From CAZPWF01 sp964610775 (GTDB lineage Bacteria > Patescibacteriota > Saccharimonadia > Saccharimonadales > JACQNP01), in contig CAZSZC010000008.1 in NCBI GenBank assembly GCA_964610775.1, forward strand, positions 1-41,967: a DNA stretch of 41,967 bases, read 5' to 3'. The notes under the pieces were generated by a model. It saw nothing but the letters and a program-made list of their open reading frames with translations, was not told the origin of the DNA and did no database searches. The position numbers and the translations under genes are program-made. Positions 14,158-22,797 of this stretch are shown here, piece by piece; the first letter of the stretch is position 1, and every line of letters starts with the position of its first letter.

Positions 14158-16806
14158 ATGGAGAAAGTGGAGCACAAAAAGCTCGTGGTTATTGATGGTA
14201 AGTCGGTATTTTACCGTGGCTACTATGCCATGCCCAATTTAAGTACAAAAGATGGAACACCAACGGGCGGTGTTTATGGTTTTGCAGTCATGGCCCTAGA
14301 AGTGATTAAGCGCTTAAAGCCAGATTATGTTTGCGTAGCCTGGGATAAGCCAAAAACTAATATTCGCCGCCGATTGGAGCTTTATCCAGAGTACAAAGCT
14401 GGTCGCAAGCCAGCTCCTCCTGACTTCTACGCTCAAATACCTATGCTTCACGACTTGCTAGATGCATTTGGTTGGCCACTTTACGAACTCGACGACTATG
14501 AGGCAGATGACATTATGGGAACTCTTGCCGTTCAGGCTCGTTCGGCCGGTATTGATACGCTGCTGGTTACTAGTGACTTAGATTTGTTGCAGGTTATAAA
14601 TGGCAATGTCCATGTCTACGCTCTGAAAAAGGGCTTAAGCAACATAGAGCTTTTTCACCCCGAATCTTTTGAGGAAAAATATGGCATTAAGGTAGATCAA
14701 TTCCTTGACCTCAAGGCCATAAAGGGTGACTCGTCGGACAATATTCCTGGGGTTCCGGGAATCGGTGAAAAGGGAGCGGTTGAACTGCTTACACAATTCA
14801 AGTCTTTGGATGGTATATATGACAACCTAGACCTTATAAAGGATTCACTACGCAAAAAACTCGAGGATGGTAAAGATTTAGCCTATCTTAGCAAGCAGCT
14901 TGCAGCCATATGGACAGATGCACCGGTCCAGTTGGAGCTCGACAAACTAGATGTAGGTGCTTGCGATCCAGCAAGAGTCCGAGATGTTCTTCAACGATTG
15001 GAATTTCGTACGTTGGTGCGACAGCTGCCAGAAGTTATGCAAGTCCAAGAAGAGCATATGCACCACATTTCATCAGACCTAGTGCTGCCTAAACAAGAAA
15101 TCATTGATGATAACTCAAAGCTTGATCGGCTAGACCTGAGCGTTATAGATGAGTGTATCGTTTGGACGTACTCGACCGGAAAACATGGTAAAGATCCTCT
15201 GTACCTATCTATTAGTCCAAGCAATGATCTGACATACACCTTTGATTTAGAGAAGCTTGACGGAGTTAAGGTTACGTCAATACTCGCAGAAGTTTTTGAG
15301 AGAGAAGCAGTTACAAAGGTTGGCTACGATATTAAATCGTGTATAAAAGTTGGTTACGAATTGGGCTGCAATCTTATCGGAGTAGGTCATGATGTGTTGA
15401 TAGGCGCTTTCTTAATAAATAGTCTTCGACGTGAGCAGAGCCTAAGTGAGCTGGCTAGTGCTGATCTGGGATACGAAGGCTCGCCGTTCGAAAATTTGGC
15501 ACCAGATGAAGTATTGCCTAGAGTGCCAGAAATAATTGCCGTTATACGTGGCCTTTATGGCCAACAAGTCGAGCAGTTGGAGTCGTTGCCTAAAATCCAC
15601 GAATTAGCCCAGACCATCGAATGGCCAGTTATTCCAGTTTTGGCGGCTATGGAATATGAAGGAATTAAACTTAATACCAGCTACCTTAAAAAGATGTCGG
15701 ATGAGCTAGGTGACCAGATTAGTGACATTGAGCAACAAATTTACGGCTATGCTGATCAAGAATTTAATGTGAGTTCACCAAGCCAGTTAGCAGAAGTGTT
15801 ATTTAACAAGCTTGATCTACCAACGCAGGGTATCAAGAAGGGTAAGACGGGCTACTCGACTGCAGCAAACGAGCTAGACAAGCTCCGAGGCCAGCATCCG
15901 ATTATTGACCTTATTACCCTGTATCGTGAGTACACCAAACTCAAAAGTACTTATGTGGACACACTACCAACAATGGTAGACGAGAGATCGCGGCTACATA
16001 CTACATTTAACCTGACGGTGGCGCAGACCGGCAGACTTAGCAGTAATGACCCTAACTTGCAGAACATCCCAGTCAGAACGGACCTAGGTAAAAAAATTCG
16101 GACTGCTTTTGTAGCTGGTGGGGGTAATGTTTTTGTCAGTGCTGATTACTCTCAATTTGAACTACGTTTAGCCGCATATTTAGCTGGCGACGAAGAGCTT
16201 ATAGATATGTTTAATCGTGATGTTGATGTTCATACTGCCACAGCGGCTCAGGTTTACGGGCGCCAGCCAGAAGATGTAACTAAAAACATGCGCCGTGATG
16301 CCAAAGTAATTAACTTTGGTATTTTATATGGGATGAGCCCACATGGTTTGAGTGTCGCTACGGGTATGACTATGGTTCAGGCCAAAGCTTTTATAGACAA
16401 GTACTTCGAGCTTCGTAAACCAATTTTGGCGTACATGGATAGTCTCAAAGAAAAAGCGCGCAAGGATGGTTATGTTGAGACTCTTTTTGGTCGCCGCCGT
16501 CCAATGCCTGACATTCATTCAAGTAATTTTATTGTTCGCTCAGCTGCCGAACGTGCGGCTATAAACATGCCCATCCAGGGAACGGAAGCTGATCTTATGA
16601 AAATGGCAATGATTGCAGTTCAGGAAAAACTCGACCATGATTGTAAACAGCTTCTTCAAATACACGACAGTATATTAGTGGAATGTCCAATTGAAAAAGC
16701 CAATCAAACCGCTAATCTCTTAAAAGAAACCATGGAAGGCATTTACGCACTGCCGGTTAAGCTCACTGTTGATACAGAAACTGGTAAAAACTGGGGTGAA
16801 CTCTAG
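14158..16806 (+). CDS. polA: DNA polymerase I
   Basis: Pol I removes RNA primers and fills gaps. The 882-residue protein has an intact 5'-nuclease domain (VIDGKSVFYRGYYA, the DDYEADDIMG metal cluster, VTSDLDLLQ, KGDSSDNIPGVPGIGEKGA), a degenerate 3'-5' exonuclease domain, and the polymerase domain. In the exonuclease the DxE motif is replaced (VWTYST), the next Asp is Cys (YDIKSC), and the YxxxD motif is absent, so proofreading is probably lost, as in Taq. Polymerase motifs are intact: A (ADYSQFELR, about 661), B (RRDAKVINFGILYG, about 711) and C (IHDS, about 835). I start it at the ATG at 14158, since family members begin with the same short lead into LxxIDG. Confidence 0.96.
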   Translation: MEKVEHKKLVVIDGKSVFYRGYYAMPNLSTKDGTPTGGVYGFAVMALEVIKRLKPDYVCVAWDKPKTNIRRRLELYPEYKAGRKPAPPDFYAQIPMLHDLLDAFGWPLYELDDYEADDIMGTLAVQARSAGIDTLLVTSDLDLLQVINGNVHVYALKKGLSNIELFHPESFEEKYGIKVDQFLDLKAIKGDSSDNIPGVPGIGEKGAVELLTQFKSLDGIYDNLDLIKDSLRKKLEDGKDLAYLSKQLAAIWTDAPVQLELDKLDVGACDPARVRDVLQRLEFRTLVRQLPEVMQVQEEHMHHISSDLVLPKQEIIDDNSKLDRLDLSVIDECIVWTYSTGKHGKDPLYLSISPSNDLTYTFDLEKLDGVKVTSILAEVFEREAVTKVGYDIKSCIKVGYELGCNLIGVGHDVLIGAFLINSLRREQSLSELASADLGYEGSPFENLAPDEVLPRVPEIIAVIRGLYGQQVEQLESLPKIHELAQTIEWPVIPVLAAMEYEGIKLNTSYLKKMSDELGDQISDIEQQIYGYADQEFNVSSPSQLAEVLFNKLDLPTQGIKKGKTGYSTAANELDKLRGQHPIIDLITLYREYTKLKSTYVDTLPTMVDERSRLHTTFNLTVAQTGRLSSNDPNLQNIPVRTDLGKKIRTAFVAGGGNVFVSADYSQFELRLAAYLAGDEELIDMFNRDVDVHTATAAQVYGRQPEDVTKNMRRDAKVINFGILYGMSPHGLSVATGMTMVQAKAFIDKYFELRKPILAYMDSLKEKARKDGYVETLFGRRRPMPDIHSSNFIVRSAAERAAINMPIQGTEADLMKMAMIAVQEKLDHDCKQLLQIHDSILVECPIEKANQTANLLKETMEGIYALPVKLTVDTETGKNWGEL

Positions 16807-16915
16807 TCTGAATTCATAATGTTTATAAACAAGTGCCTAGTTACGCAAACTAATGTATCAAAAGTGAATTAACAAAAAGTCACAGGGTATAGTAGCAATA
16901 TTTTAATAATTGTGC

Positions 16916-16921
16916 TATAAT
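16916..16921 (+). promoter_or_regulatory. -10 element for the gene at 16930
   Basis: A consensus TATAAT lies 8 nt before the ATG at 16930; no clear -35 is seen. A leaderless or nearly leaderless mRNA is inferred. The rest of the 123-bp spacer after polA is AT-rich with nothing else I can name. Confidence 0.55.
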
Positions 16922-16929
16922 AAGCGTTA

Positions 16930-17505
16930 ATGAGATACGTTTTAGGTGTTATTGGCATGATAATATTGGGCGTTATTGCAGTAATACTGTTTGCGCGCAT
17001 GCTAACGCACCAAAATCACCAGGTCCAAGTGGGACATGTCGATGCCAATATGACAGACTATATCAACGATAAGTCAGAAGTAGAGTTTGTTCAGTATGGT
17101 CAAGTTGTTGGCAATGAACAATACCGAACACTCAAGATTTACGTTAGTCAGAATCAGCGAAAAATTGAACTATTAAAGACCTATGAAGGTGAAGTAGAAA
17201 GAAGCGAGTCTTTCACGAATAATTATGATGCCTACAACAGCTTCATGCGTTCGCTATCAAACGCCGGCTTCACCAGGAAGCAGGTGAGTAATGTGACTGA
17301 TCCAACAGGTCTATGTCCCACAGGCATGCGGTACAGCTATATTCTTCAAAATGATGGTAAAGATGTGTCGAACTTATGGAATACCTCATGTTTGCCCTTA
17401 GGTGGATCTCTAGGAAACAACGGCGCGACAATTAGACAACTATTTCAGCGTCAGATACCCGACTATAGCGTATTCATGAAGGGCGTAAGCTTTTCTGGGC
17501 AGTAA
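16930..17505 (+). CDS. Hypothetical membrane-anchored protein
   Basis: A 191-residue protein with an N-terminal hydrophobic helix (about 4-24, MRYVLGVIGMIILGVIAV start) and an outer domain that I cannot assign. The outer part contains paired cysteines (LCPTGMRYSYIL and NTSCLPLGG) that could form a disulfide, and strand-rich segments such as YRTLKIYVSQNQRKIEL. It has its own -10 and is followed by another self-promoted gene, so it is probably monocistronic. Confidence 0.72.
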   Translation: MRYVLGVIGMIILGVIAVILFARMLTHQNHQVQVGHVDANMTDYINDKSEVEFVQYGQVVGNEQYRTLKIYVSQNQRKIELLKTYEGEVERSESFTNNYDAYNSFMRSLSNAGFTRKQVSNVTDPTGLCPTGMRYSYILQNDGKDVSNLWNTSCLPLGGSLGNNGATIRQLFQRQIPDYSVFMKGVSFSGQ

Positions 17506-17518
17506 TAACAAGAGCACG

Positions 17519-17524
17519 TATAAT
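17519..17524 (+). promoter_or_regulatory. -10 element for the HAD hydrolase gene
   Basis: A consensus TATAAT lies 8 nt before the ATG at 17533, again implying a leaderless message. Confidence 0.55.
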
Positions 17525-17532
17525 TCATTTGT

Positions 17533-18108
17533 ATGATACGAGCTGTTGTTTTTGATTGTTTTGGCGTACTCACTACAGACACATGGAAGCTTTTTGTAGC
17601 CTCACAGCCTCCAAACGTTGATGTCTCTGGATTAAGGGACTTAAACCATCAGCTAGATGCTGGTTTGATAGATACTGAAACTTTTTTGAAAGAAGTTTAC
17701 GACTTAACAGGTAGCCAGCCGATACAAGTTGAGAAACTCCTCAATAACGAAATAGCCAAAAACACACAACTGCTGGATTATATAAAGGAACTGCGTAAAG
17801 CTAACTTTAAAATAGGTATGCTCAGCAACATATCGACCAACTGGATACGTGACGACTTTCTTAATCCTGAAGAACAGGCCTTGTTTGATGAAATGGTTTT
17901 TTCTTATGAGGTTGGAATGACAAAGCCTGACCCTAGAATATTTAGTATAGTTTGCGAGAGGCTGGGTAAAGATCCCAGCGAAGTTGTTATGATTGACGAC
18001 GTTTTATCTTACTGCGCCGCCGCTGAATCAATTGGCATGAGTGCTATTCAATATCTCGACTATGCACAATGCAAAGCCAAACTCGATATACTAATCAATC
18101 AAGAGTAG
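17533..18108 (+). CDS. HAD-superfamily hydrolase
   Basis: The 191-residue cytoplasmic protein has the four HAD motifs: motif I FDCFGVLT (nucleophile D at residue 8), motif II MLSNIS, motif III in GMTKPDPRIF, and motif IV MIDDV. The second acidic residue of motif I, the usual general acid in phosphatases, is Phe (D-C-F), as in haloacid-dehalogenase-like or YihX-like branches, so the reaction type is uncertain. It abuts the convergent DciA-like gene with no intergenic base. Confidence 0.88.
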   Translation: MIRAVVFDCFGVLTTDTWKLFVASQPPNVDVSGLRDLNHQLDAGLIDTETFLKEVYDLTGSQPIQVEKLLNNEIAKNTQLLDYIKELRKANFKIGMLSNISTNWIRDDFLNPEEQALFDEMVFSYEVGMTKPDPRIFSIVCERLGKDPSEVVMIDDVLSYCAAAESIGMSAIQYLDYAQCKAKLDILINQE

Positions 18109-18357
18109 TTATTTTATTGTTCCGATTCGCAGGATTAACTTTTTGTCAGTGTTACATAGCTTTTTTATAGTATAGAGTTCTGGGCGAAGTGTACTAGCGA
18201 GTGCAGCACTATTTACCGTTATGACAATATCGCTCTTTCGAATCGTTATTTGGGCATTTGACTGGTAATGTTCTTTGATGTAGTTTTTGATAATTCTAAT
18301 CTCATCCGGTTCACTAAAACCAGTACCACCAAGTATGTCTTTGATAGATTGTGTCAC
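18109..18357 (-). CDS. Small DUF721/DciA-like protein
   Basis: An 82-residue protein. Its second half, IVITVNSAALASTLRPELYTI followed by a helix and LILRIG, resembles the core of DUF721/DciA, the ancestral bacterial helicase loader or operator, where a VxSxAxAxxLxxxxxxLL pattern recurs. The first half differs and the protein is short for DciA, so this is a tentative family call. The start is GTG: a TACAAT -10 on the minus strand lies 7 nt upstream, matching the leaderless pattern. Confidence 0.55.
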   Translation of the reverse strand: MTQSIKDILGGTGFSEPDEIRIIKNYIKEHYQSNAQITIRKSDIVITVNSAALASTLRPELYTIKKLCNTDKKLILRIGTIK

Positions 18358-18364
18358 GGACTAC

Positions 18365-18370
18365 ATTGTA
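18365..18370 (-). promoter_or_regulatory. -10 element for the DciA-like gene
   Basis: TACAAT on the minus strand lies 7 nt before the GTG at 18357, supporting both the GTG start and a leaderless transcript. Confidence 0.5.
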
Positions 18371-18403
18371 CTCAATAAACAAGTCTATTCGAAATGTGCC
18401 TCC

Positions 18404-18432
18404 TTGCTTATTTGTATTAAATATTATATTGT
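18404..18432 (+). promoter_or_regulatory. Promoter of the gene at 18439
   Basis: TTGCTT (18404-18409), a 17-nt spacer and TATTGT (18427-18432), then 6 nt to the GTG at 18439. The layout predicts a leaderless GTG start. Confidence 0.45.
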
Positions 18433-18438
18433 GGTTCG

Positions 18439-18747
18439 GTGAAAATATTCGAAGTAGGTGAAAAGACTTTTTGTTTTACGGATTTACCAGAAGCTACAGT
18501 TGCGTATCGAGCTTGCTTTGACGCCTACGGCCAGGAGGATAGTATGACCAAAAGTATATTTAATGTAGTTTATCTGGCAATTGAAACAGACACGTTACCG
18601 CATCACTACTTAGACGAAGCGGCTACTGGAGATCTGGTACATGCTTTGGGCATGTATGCTGCTAGATCTGATATTGACCCATGGCAATGTGCTCAGGCGG
18701 AGTTTATGCTCAAGCTTGTGTTCGCCCCAAGCGACAGCCTACAATAA
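18439..18747 (+). CDS. Hypothetical protein upstream of mutM
   Basis: A 102-residue protein I do not recognise, starting with GTG 6 nt after a -10 element. It is soluble and largely helical in the second half (YLDEAATGDLVHALGMYAA), with four scattered cysteine residues. It ends 4 nt before mutM, whose own -10 element overlaps the last codons of this gene. Confidence 0.62.
   Translation: MKIFEVGEKTFCFTDLPEATVAYRACFDAYGQEDSMTKSIFNVVYLAIETDTLPHHYLDEAATGDLVHALGMYAARSDIDPWQCAQAEFMLKLVFAPSDSLQ
18716..18745 (+). promoter_or_regulatory. Promoter of mutM-holA
   Basis: TTGTGT (18716-18721), an 18-nt spacer and TACAAT (18740-18745) lie inside the end of the preceding gene, with the mutM ATG 6 nt further on. 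This fixes mutM at 18752 and not at an earlier in-frame codon. Confidence 0.45.
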
Positions 18748-18751
18748 AGGG

Positions 18752-19624
18752 ATGCCAGAATTACCCGAGGTTGAGACCGTAAAAAGAGGCCTCCAAAAAC
18801 TCATTATCGGAAAGCAAATCTCTGATATTAAGTTTGATTGGCCAAAAGGTTTCCCAAATGCCAAGAATGACATTGATCGTTTCGCAACAGGTGCTCGTAT
18901 TAAAGACATACATCGTCGAGCAAAGGCATTGCTTATCGAACTAGACACTGAACACACTCTAGTTGTGCATCTCAAGATGACTGGCCAACTCGTGTTTCGT
19001 GGTGAGCAAAATTTTGGTGCAGGCCACCCAAATGATAGTCTTGTAGGCAAACTTCCTGACAAATCTACTAGAGTAAATATTACATTCTCTGACGGTAGTC
19101 ATCTATTTTTTAACGATCAAAGAAAGTTCGGTTGGATGAGGTTAATACCAACTATTGAAGTATCTAACATAGACTTTTTTAAGAAACTAGGACCTGAGCC
19201 TTTGAGTGATGATTTTACTCAGCAAGTCTTTAGTGATCGGCTACTCAGGCGACCGAATACAAATATTAAGGCCGCACTTCTTGATCAGTCTGTGATTGCT
19301 GGTGTGGGCAATATATACGCGGATGAATCTTTATGGGCTGCAAAAATCCATCCAGCATCAATCGTAAGGAGTATTCCCGGGACTAGGATGAATAATCTAT
19401 TCAAAGAACTACGTGAAGTTTTGGTTTTGTCGATTGCAAAGGGTGGTTCAACAGACCGGAATTATGTTGATGCTGAAGGCAAAAAAGGTAGCTACTTGTC
19501 ATTTGCCAAAGTATTCAGACAAGAAGGCAAAAATTGCCCACGCTGTGGCGCTATAATTATAAAGATCAGAGTGGCTGGTAGGGGTACGCATATCTGCCCA
19601 AAATGTCAGGTGTTGAACATATGA
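18752..19624 (+). CDS. mutM: Formamidopyrimidine-DNA glycosylase MutM/Fpg
   Basis: MutM excises 8-oxoguanine and formamidopyrimidines and nicks the AP site by beta,delta-elimination. The 290-residue protein starts MPELPEVETV, giving the catalytic N-terminal Pro and Glu once Met is removed. It has HLKMTGQL, the H2TH segment DQSVIAGVGNIYADESLW, and a C-terminal zinc finger with CPRC and CPKC around AGRGTH. All catalytic and zinc residues appear intact. Its TGA overlaps the holA ATG (ATGA), so the pair is translationally coupled. Confidence 0.97.
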   Translation: MPELPEVETVKRGLQKLIIGKQISDIKFDWPKGFPNAKNDIDRFATGARIKDIHRRAKALLIELDTEHTLVVHLKMTGQLVFRGEQNFGAGHPNDSLVGKLPDKSTRVNITFSDGSHLFFNDQRKFGWMRLIPTIEVSNIDFFKKLGPEPLSDDFTQQVFSDRLLRRPNTNIKAALLDQSVIAGVGNIYADESLWAAKIHPASIVRSIPGTRMNNLFKELREVLVLSIAKGGSTDRNYVDAEGKKGSYLSFAKVFRQEGKNCPRCGAIIIKIRVAGRGTHICPKCQVLNI

Positions 19625-20544
19625 ATATAAGTACACTAACAGGTAACAATAGTTATTTATTGGACGAATACGTAAGTAATATCAGATCAGAATTCACAGA
19701 AAAATACGGTGACTTTTCGGTAGAAGTAATTAATTGTGACGAAGTTGATACCCAAAGGATAAATGAAGCGGTTCAGAATCTGCCATTCTTATCAGATGGC
19801 CGACTGGTAGTTTTAAAAAATCCAAGTGCAAATAAGGGTTTTGTCGAAAATGTTGAAAATATTCTTGAAGGTATGCCAGAAATAACAACACTCATAATTA
19901 TTGAGACAAAACTCGATAAACGTTCTAGTTACTACAAGTACCTGCAAAAACACACTGATTACAAAGAGTTCAATGATCTTGACGTGCCACAATTAGCAAC
20001 CTGGCTAGTTGGTGAAGCCAAGAATTCAGATGCGGTTATTTCATTAGCTGATGCTCGCTATTTGGTCGAAAGAGTTGGAACTAACCAACAACTCTTAGCA
20101 CAAGAGTTAAAGAAGCTGATAACTTATGACAAAACAATCAAAAGGGTAAACATAGATGACTTAACAATACGATCTCCTCAGAGTACGATTTTTGACTTGT
20201 TAGAGTCAGCATTTGCCGGTGATACCCAGAGTGCCTTGAAACTTTATCAGGAACAGCGTCAGATGAAAGTTGAGCCTCAACAAATTATTGCTATGTTTGC
20301 GTGGCAGCTTCAGATATTGGCTCTAGTTAAAACGTCTGGCAATAAATCGTCACAAGATATAGCCAAAGAAGCTAAGTTAAATCCTTATGTTGTGTCGAGA
20401 AGTGCTGCACTGGCGAGAAAGATTACATATAAGGATCTTGAACAATATGTAGACGATCTCTACCAAATTGACATCGCTTCAAAGACAATCAATATAGACA
20501 TCGAAGAAGCACTTCAAAACTACATTTTAAAACTAGGGTGCTAG
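19621..20544 (+). CDS. holA: DNA polymerase III delta subunit
   Basis: HolA is the clamp-loader subunit that opens the beta clamp. The 307-residue protein shows an N-terminal domain with LTGNNSYLLDEYV and the strand-turn LPFLSDGRLVVLKNP, the AAA+-like middle, and a C-terminal helical collar with STIFDLLESAFAGD and ALKLYQEQRQMKVEPQQIIAMFAWQLQ, which is typical of HolA. I start it at the ATG at 19621 overlapping the mutM stop. It runs convergently into rpsT with one base between stop codons. Confidence 0.95.
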   Translation: MNISTLTGNNSYLLDEYVSNIRSEFTEKYGDFSVEVINCDEVDTQRINEAVQNLPFLSDGRLVVLKNPSANKGFVENVENILEGMPEITTLIIIETKLDKRSSYYKYLQKHTDYKEFNDLDVPQLATWLVGEAKNSDAVISLADARYLVERVGTNQQLLAQELKKLITYDKTIKRVNIDDLTIRSPQSTIFDLLESAFAGDTQSALKLYQEQRQMKVEPQQIIAMFAWQLQILALVKTSGNKSSQDIAKEAKLNPYVVSRSAALARKITYKDLEQYVDDLYQIDIASKTINIDIEEALQNYILKLGC

Positions 20545-20547
20545 TTT
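20530..20547. terminator. Possible bidirectional terminator hairpin between holA and rpsT
   Basis: A perfect 7-bp inverted repeat AAACTAG-GGTG-CTAGTTT spans the two convergent stop codons. A/T-rich bases follow on both sides, though there is no long T tract, so termination is plausible and not certain. Confidence 0.4.
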
Positions 20548-20935
20548 ATTTCTTGGTTGTTTTGTTTGCAGCTGGCTTTTTAGCAGTAGATTTCTTGGCC
20601 GCAGTCTTCTTGGTTGCAGTAGGTTTAGCTTTTGCGGGAGCCTTCTTTGCAGCTGGCTTTTTAGCAGCAGTTGACTTGATACCCGCAGCTTTAGCCTTAG
20701 CTGCTAGTTGCTTCTTTTTACGAGCAGCTTTATTCTTATGGATCACACCTTTTTTAACTGCTTTGTCTAAGGCACTTTGTGATTTATTCTTTGCCTCACT
20801 CGCACCTTTGCCTGAAGTCAGGGCAGCACTGAATGATTTTAGAGCGCTTTTTAATCCGCGCTTTGTTTTTACGTTGCGAACAGTCGCTTTACGAGCAACT
20901 TTTACACGCTTTTTTGCAGATTTGATAATCGGCAT
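20546..20935 (-). CDS. rpsT: Ribosomal protein bS20 with Lys/Ala-rich C-terminal tail
   Basis: bS20 binds 16S rRNA in the small subunit. Residues 1-85 match the family (MPIIKSAKKRVKVARKATVRN, then KSALDKAVKKGVIHKNKAARKK-type helices). Residues about 86-129 form an extra tail of repeated AAKK, PAAKKAPAK and TAKKPA units, resembling histone H1 C-terminal tails, which the usual 85-90 residue protein lacks. The gene has a proper leader with AAAGGA 6 nt before the ATG and a TTGCAA-17-TATAGT promoter. The tail may add RNA or DNA binding; this is inference. Confidence 0.93.
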   Translation of the reverse strand: MPIIKSAKKRVKVARKATVRNVKTKRGLKSALKSFSAALTSGKGASEAKNKSQSALDKAVKKGVIHKNKAARKKKQLAAKAKAAGIKSTAAKKPAAKKAPAKAKPTATKKTAAKKSTAKKPAANKTTKK

Positions 20936-20977
20936 GTAGGTTCCTTTTATCTTATGTTAATTAATAGGTCGGTCTTG

Positions 20978-21006
20978 ACTATACCCTAGAGGTGGGAAAT
21001 TTGCAA
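20978..21006 (-). promoter_or_regulatory. Promoter of rpsT
   Basis: On the minus strand TTGCAA (21006-21001), a 17-nt spacer and TATAGT (20983-20978) precede a leader of about 36 nt with the Shine-Dalgarno AAAGGA at 20947-20942. Confidence 0.5.
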
Positions 21007-21087
21007 AGAAACTGTGGAAACATAGTGGACAAGCTTATGGTTTTATGATAGTATCGACATTAGAGGAATCTAAAAAATAAAAACAAT

Positions 21088-22797
21088 ATGGAAAACGATA
21101 GAACTCAGATAGTTGATCGGTTAAAGCAATCGACCAATGTTCTCATTACGGTCAACAATAACCCTACAGTGGATCAATTGGCTGCCTGCATAGGGGTCAC
21201 ATTACTTCTTAATAAGATGGGTAAGCATGCCACAGCTGTTTTTAGCGGGAAAGTTCCGTCTACAATTGAATTCCTCAAACCTGAGGAAACTTTAGAGAAA
21301 AACACAGATTCCCTAAGAGATTTTATTATTGCACTTGATAAAGCGAAGGCTGACAAGCTTCGATACAAAGTTGAAGATACAATGGTCAAAATCTTTATTA
21401 CTCCTTATAAGACTTCTATTAGTGATAAGGACTTGGAATTTAGCCAGGGTGACTTTAATATCGATGTTATTTTGGCGTTAGGAATTCATGACCGAGAACA
21501 GATTGATCAGGCCATCATGGCACATGGTCGAATTTTGCATGATGCGGTCATAATGACAGTCGACTCAAATGCGGGTAGTAACCTAGGTACCATTAACTGG
21601 GTAGAGGAGCAGGCCAGTAGTTTATGTGAAATGTTAGCAAGTGTTGTTGATGATCTGCAGTCTAATATTTTAGACGGTCAAATAGCTACAGCTCTTCTTA
21701 CAGGAATAGTTGCCGAAACCGAGCGCTTTAGTAATGAAAAAACTACCTCCTCAACTATGGGGGTAAGTTCTAAACTCATGGCTGCAGGTGCTGATCAGCA
21801 TTTAGTTGCTACCGAACTAGAACCAAAACCTGAGCCAATAGCACCACCTATCGCTCCGGTAGCAGAAACTCAACCGGAGGCTTCACCACAACAGGAGCAA
21901 CCACCTGAAAAAGACGACGGCGCAATTGTTATTGATCACGAAGAAGAAAAATCACCAGAAGCGCCCGAACTTCCGCCAGTTGATCCTAACGAAATAAATA
22001 TCGATGACGAAGGAACCATGAAGCGCAGTGCGGAGCTTGCCGAAGAAGAGGCTAAGCGTGCCGCTGAAGCTGCAGCTGCTCAACAGGCTGCTGCAGCCGA
22101 AGATAATGGCGCTGCTCTGGATCAATCCCAATCCGATAAGTCCGTAATGACCAACTCACCATCTTTGGGTGGCACATTCACGGCTAGTGGACGTGCCGAA
22201 CCATTAGAACCAAGCTCCGATCCGCTTAGCTCAGATACGCAACAACAACCACTGTTAAACAAAGCCGCAGAACCACCCGTAACTACAAATACGAGCGTGG
22301 CAGATATTTTGTCACAGGGCTCTTCCGAAGCAACTCCGGTCCAAACACTAGAAGAGATAGAAGAAGCCGTTCATAAGGATGAGGCGGCTCAGGTTGCAGA
22401 ACAAGTTGCTTCCGACGTAGATTCGGCTCGTAATGCTGTTAATAATGTAATAAATAATGGGATTGCCGAGGGAACGATACCTCCAGGGCCTACCATGGCA
22501 CAAGGTGCCAAGTCAGTTGATCTTGATATGGGACACCCAGAAGAACCTGCCCCAGCACTACCAGAGCAACCAGCTCCTCCAGTACCAGTAGTTACATCTC
22601 CTGATTTAACTCAAACAGCGGTAAATCCTTCAACTGGTGAACCACAATATCCAACCAACTTAGTACCACCAAGTAATGATCTCCCCCCCGAAAACACATC
22701 ATCGTCAGTAGACATGGCGAGCTCACCACCTCCAGTGCCACCTCCAATGATGCCGCCAGCCATGCCTCCTGTTGATAACTCAACACTGCCTTCGTAG
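21088..22797 (+). CDS. DHH-phosphoesterase-like protein with degenerate active site and long disordered tail
   Basis: Residues 1-235 have the layout of an NrnA/RecJ-type DHH domain: an N-terminal strand then NNNPTVDQLAAC where the family has an HxDxDxxxS motif, the VILALGIHDREQ strand, a VDSNAGSNLG segment where DHH would be, then the EQASSLCEMLASVV helix and TALLTGIVAETERF. Essential His/Asp residues are thus largely missing, so hydrolysis is unlikely. Residues about 240-569 are Pro/Glu/Ala/Gln-rich and probably disordered, with an Ala-rich helix near 315-340 and a closing Pro/Met run. It could be a scaffold or nucleotide-sensing protein; this is inference. It is monocistronic. Confidence 0.7.
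   Translation: MENDRTQIVDRLKQSTNVLITVNNNPTVDQLAACIGVTLLLNKMGKHATAVFSGKVPSTIEFLKPEETLEKNTDSLRDFIIALDKAKADKLRYKVEDTMVKIFITPYKTSISDKDLEFSQGDFNIDVILALGIHDREQIDQAIMAHGRILHDAVIMTVDSNAGSNLGTINWVEEQASSLCEMLASVVDDLQSNILDGQIATALLTGIVAETERFSNEKTTSSTMGVSSKLMAAGADQHLVATELEPKPEPIAPPIAPVAETQPEASPQQEQPPEKDDGAIVIDHEEEKSPEAPELPPVDPNEINIDDEGTMKRSAELAEEEAKRAAEAAAAQQAAAAEDNGAALDQSQSDKSVMTNSPSLGGTFTASGRAEPLEPSSDPLSSDTQQQPLLNKAAEPPVTTNTSVADILSQGSSEATPVQTLEEIEEAVHKDEAAQVAEQVASDVDSARNAVNNVINNGIAEGTIPPGPTMAQGAKSVDLDMGHPEEPAPALPEQPAPPVPVVTSPDLTQTAVNPSTGEPQYPTNLVPPSNDLPPENTSSSVDMASSPPPVPPPMMPPAMPPVDNSTLPS

Noticed and set aside
18641..18751. N-terminal extension of MutM
   Set aside because: MutM needs Pro as residue 2 after Met; the ATG at 18752 gives MPELPE. 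The upstream frame only overlaps the preceding gene.
20538..20939. Hydrophobic Phe/Ala-rich plus-strand ORF opposite rpsT
   Set aside because: It is the antisense shadow of the Lys/Ala-rich bS20 gene, with no ribosome-binding site of its own.
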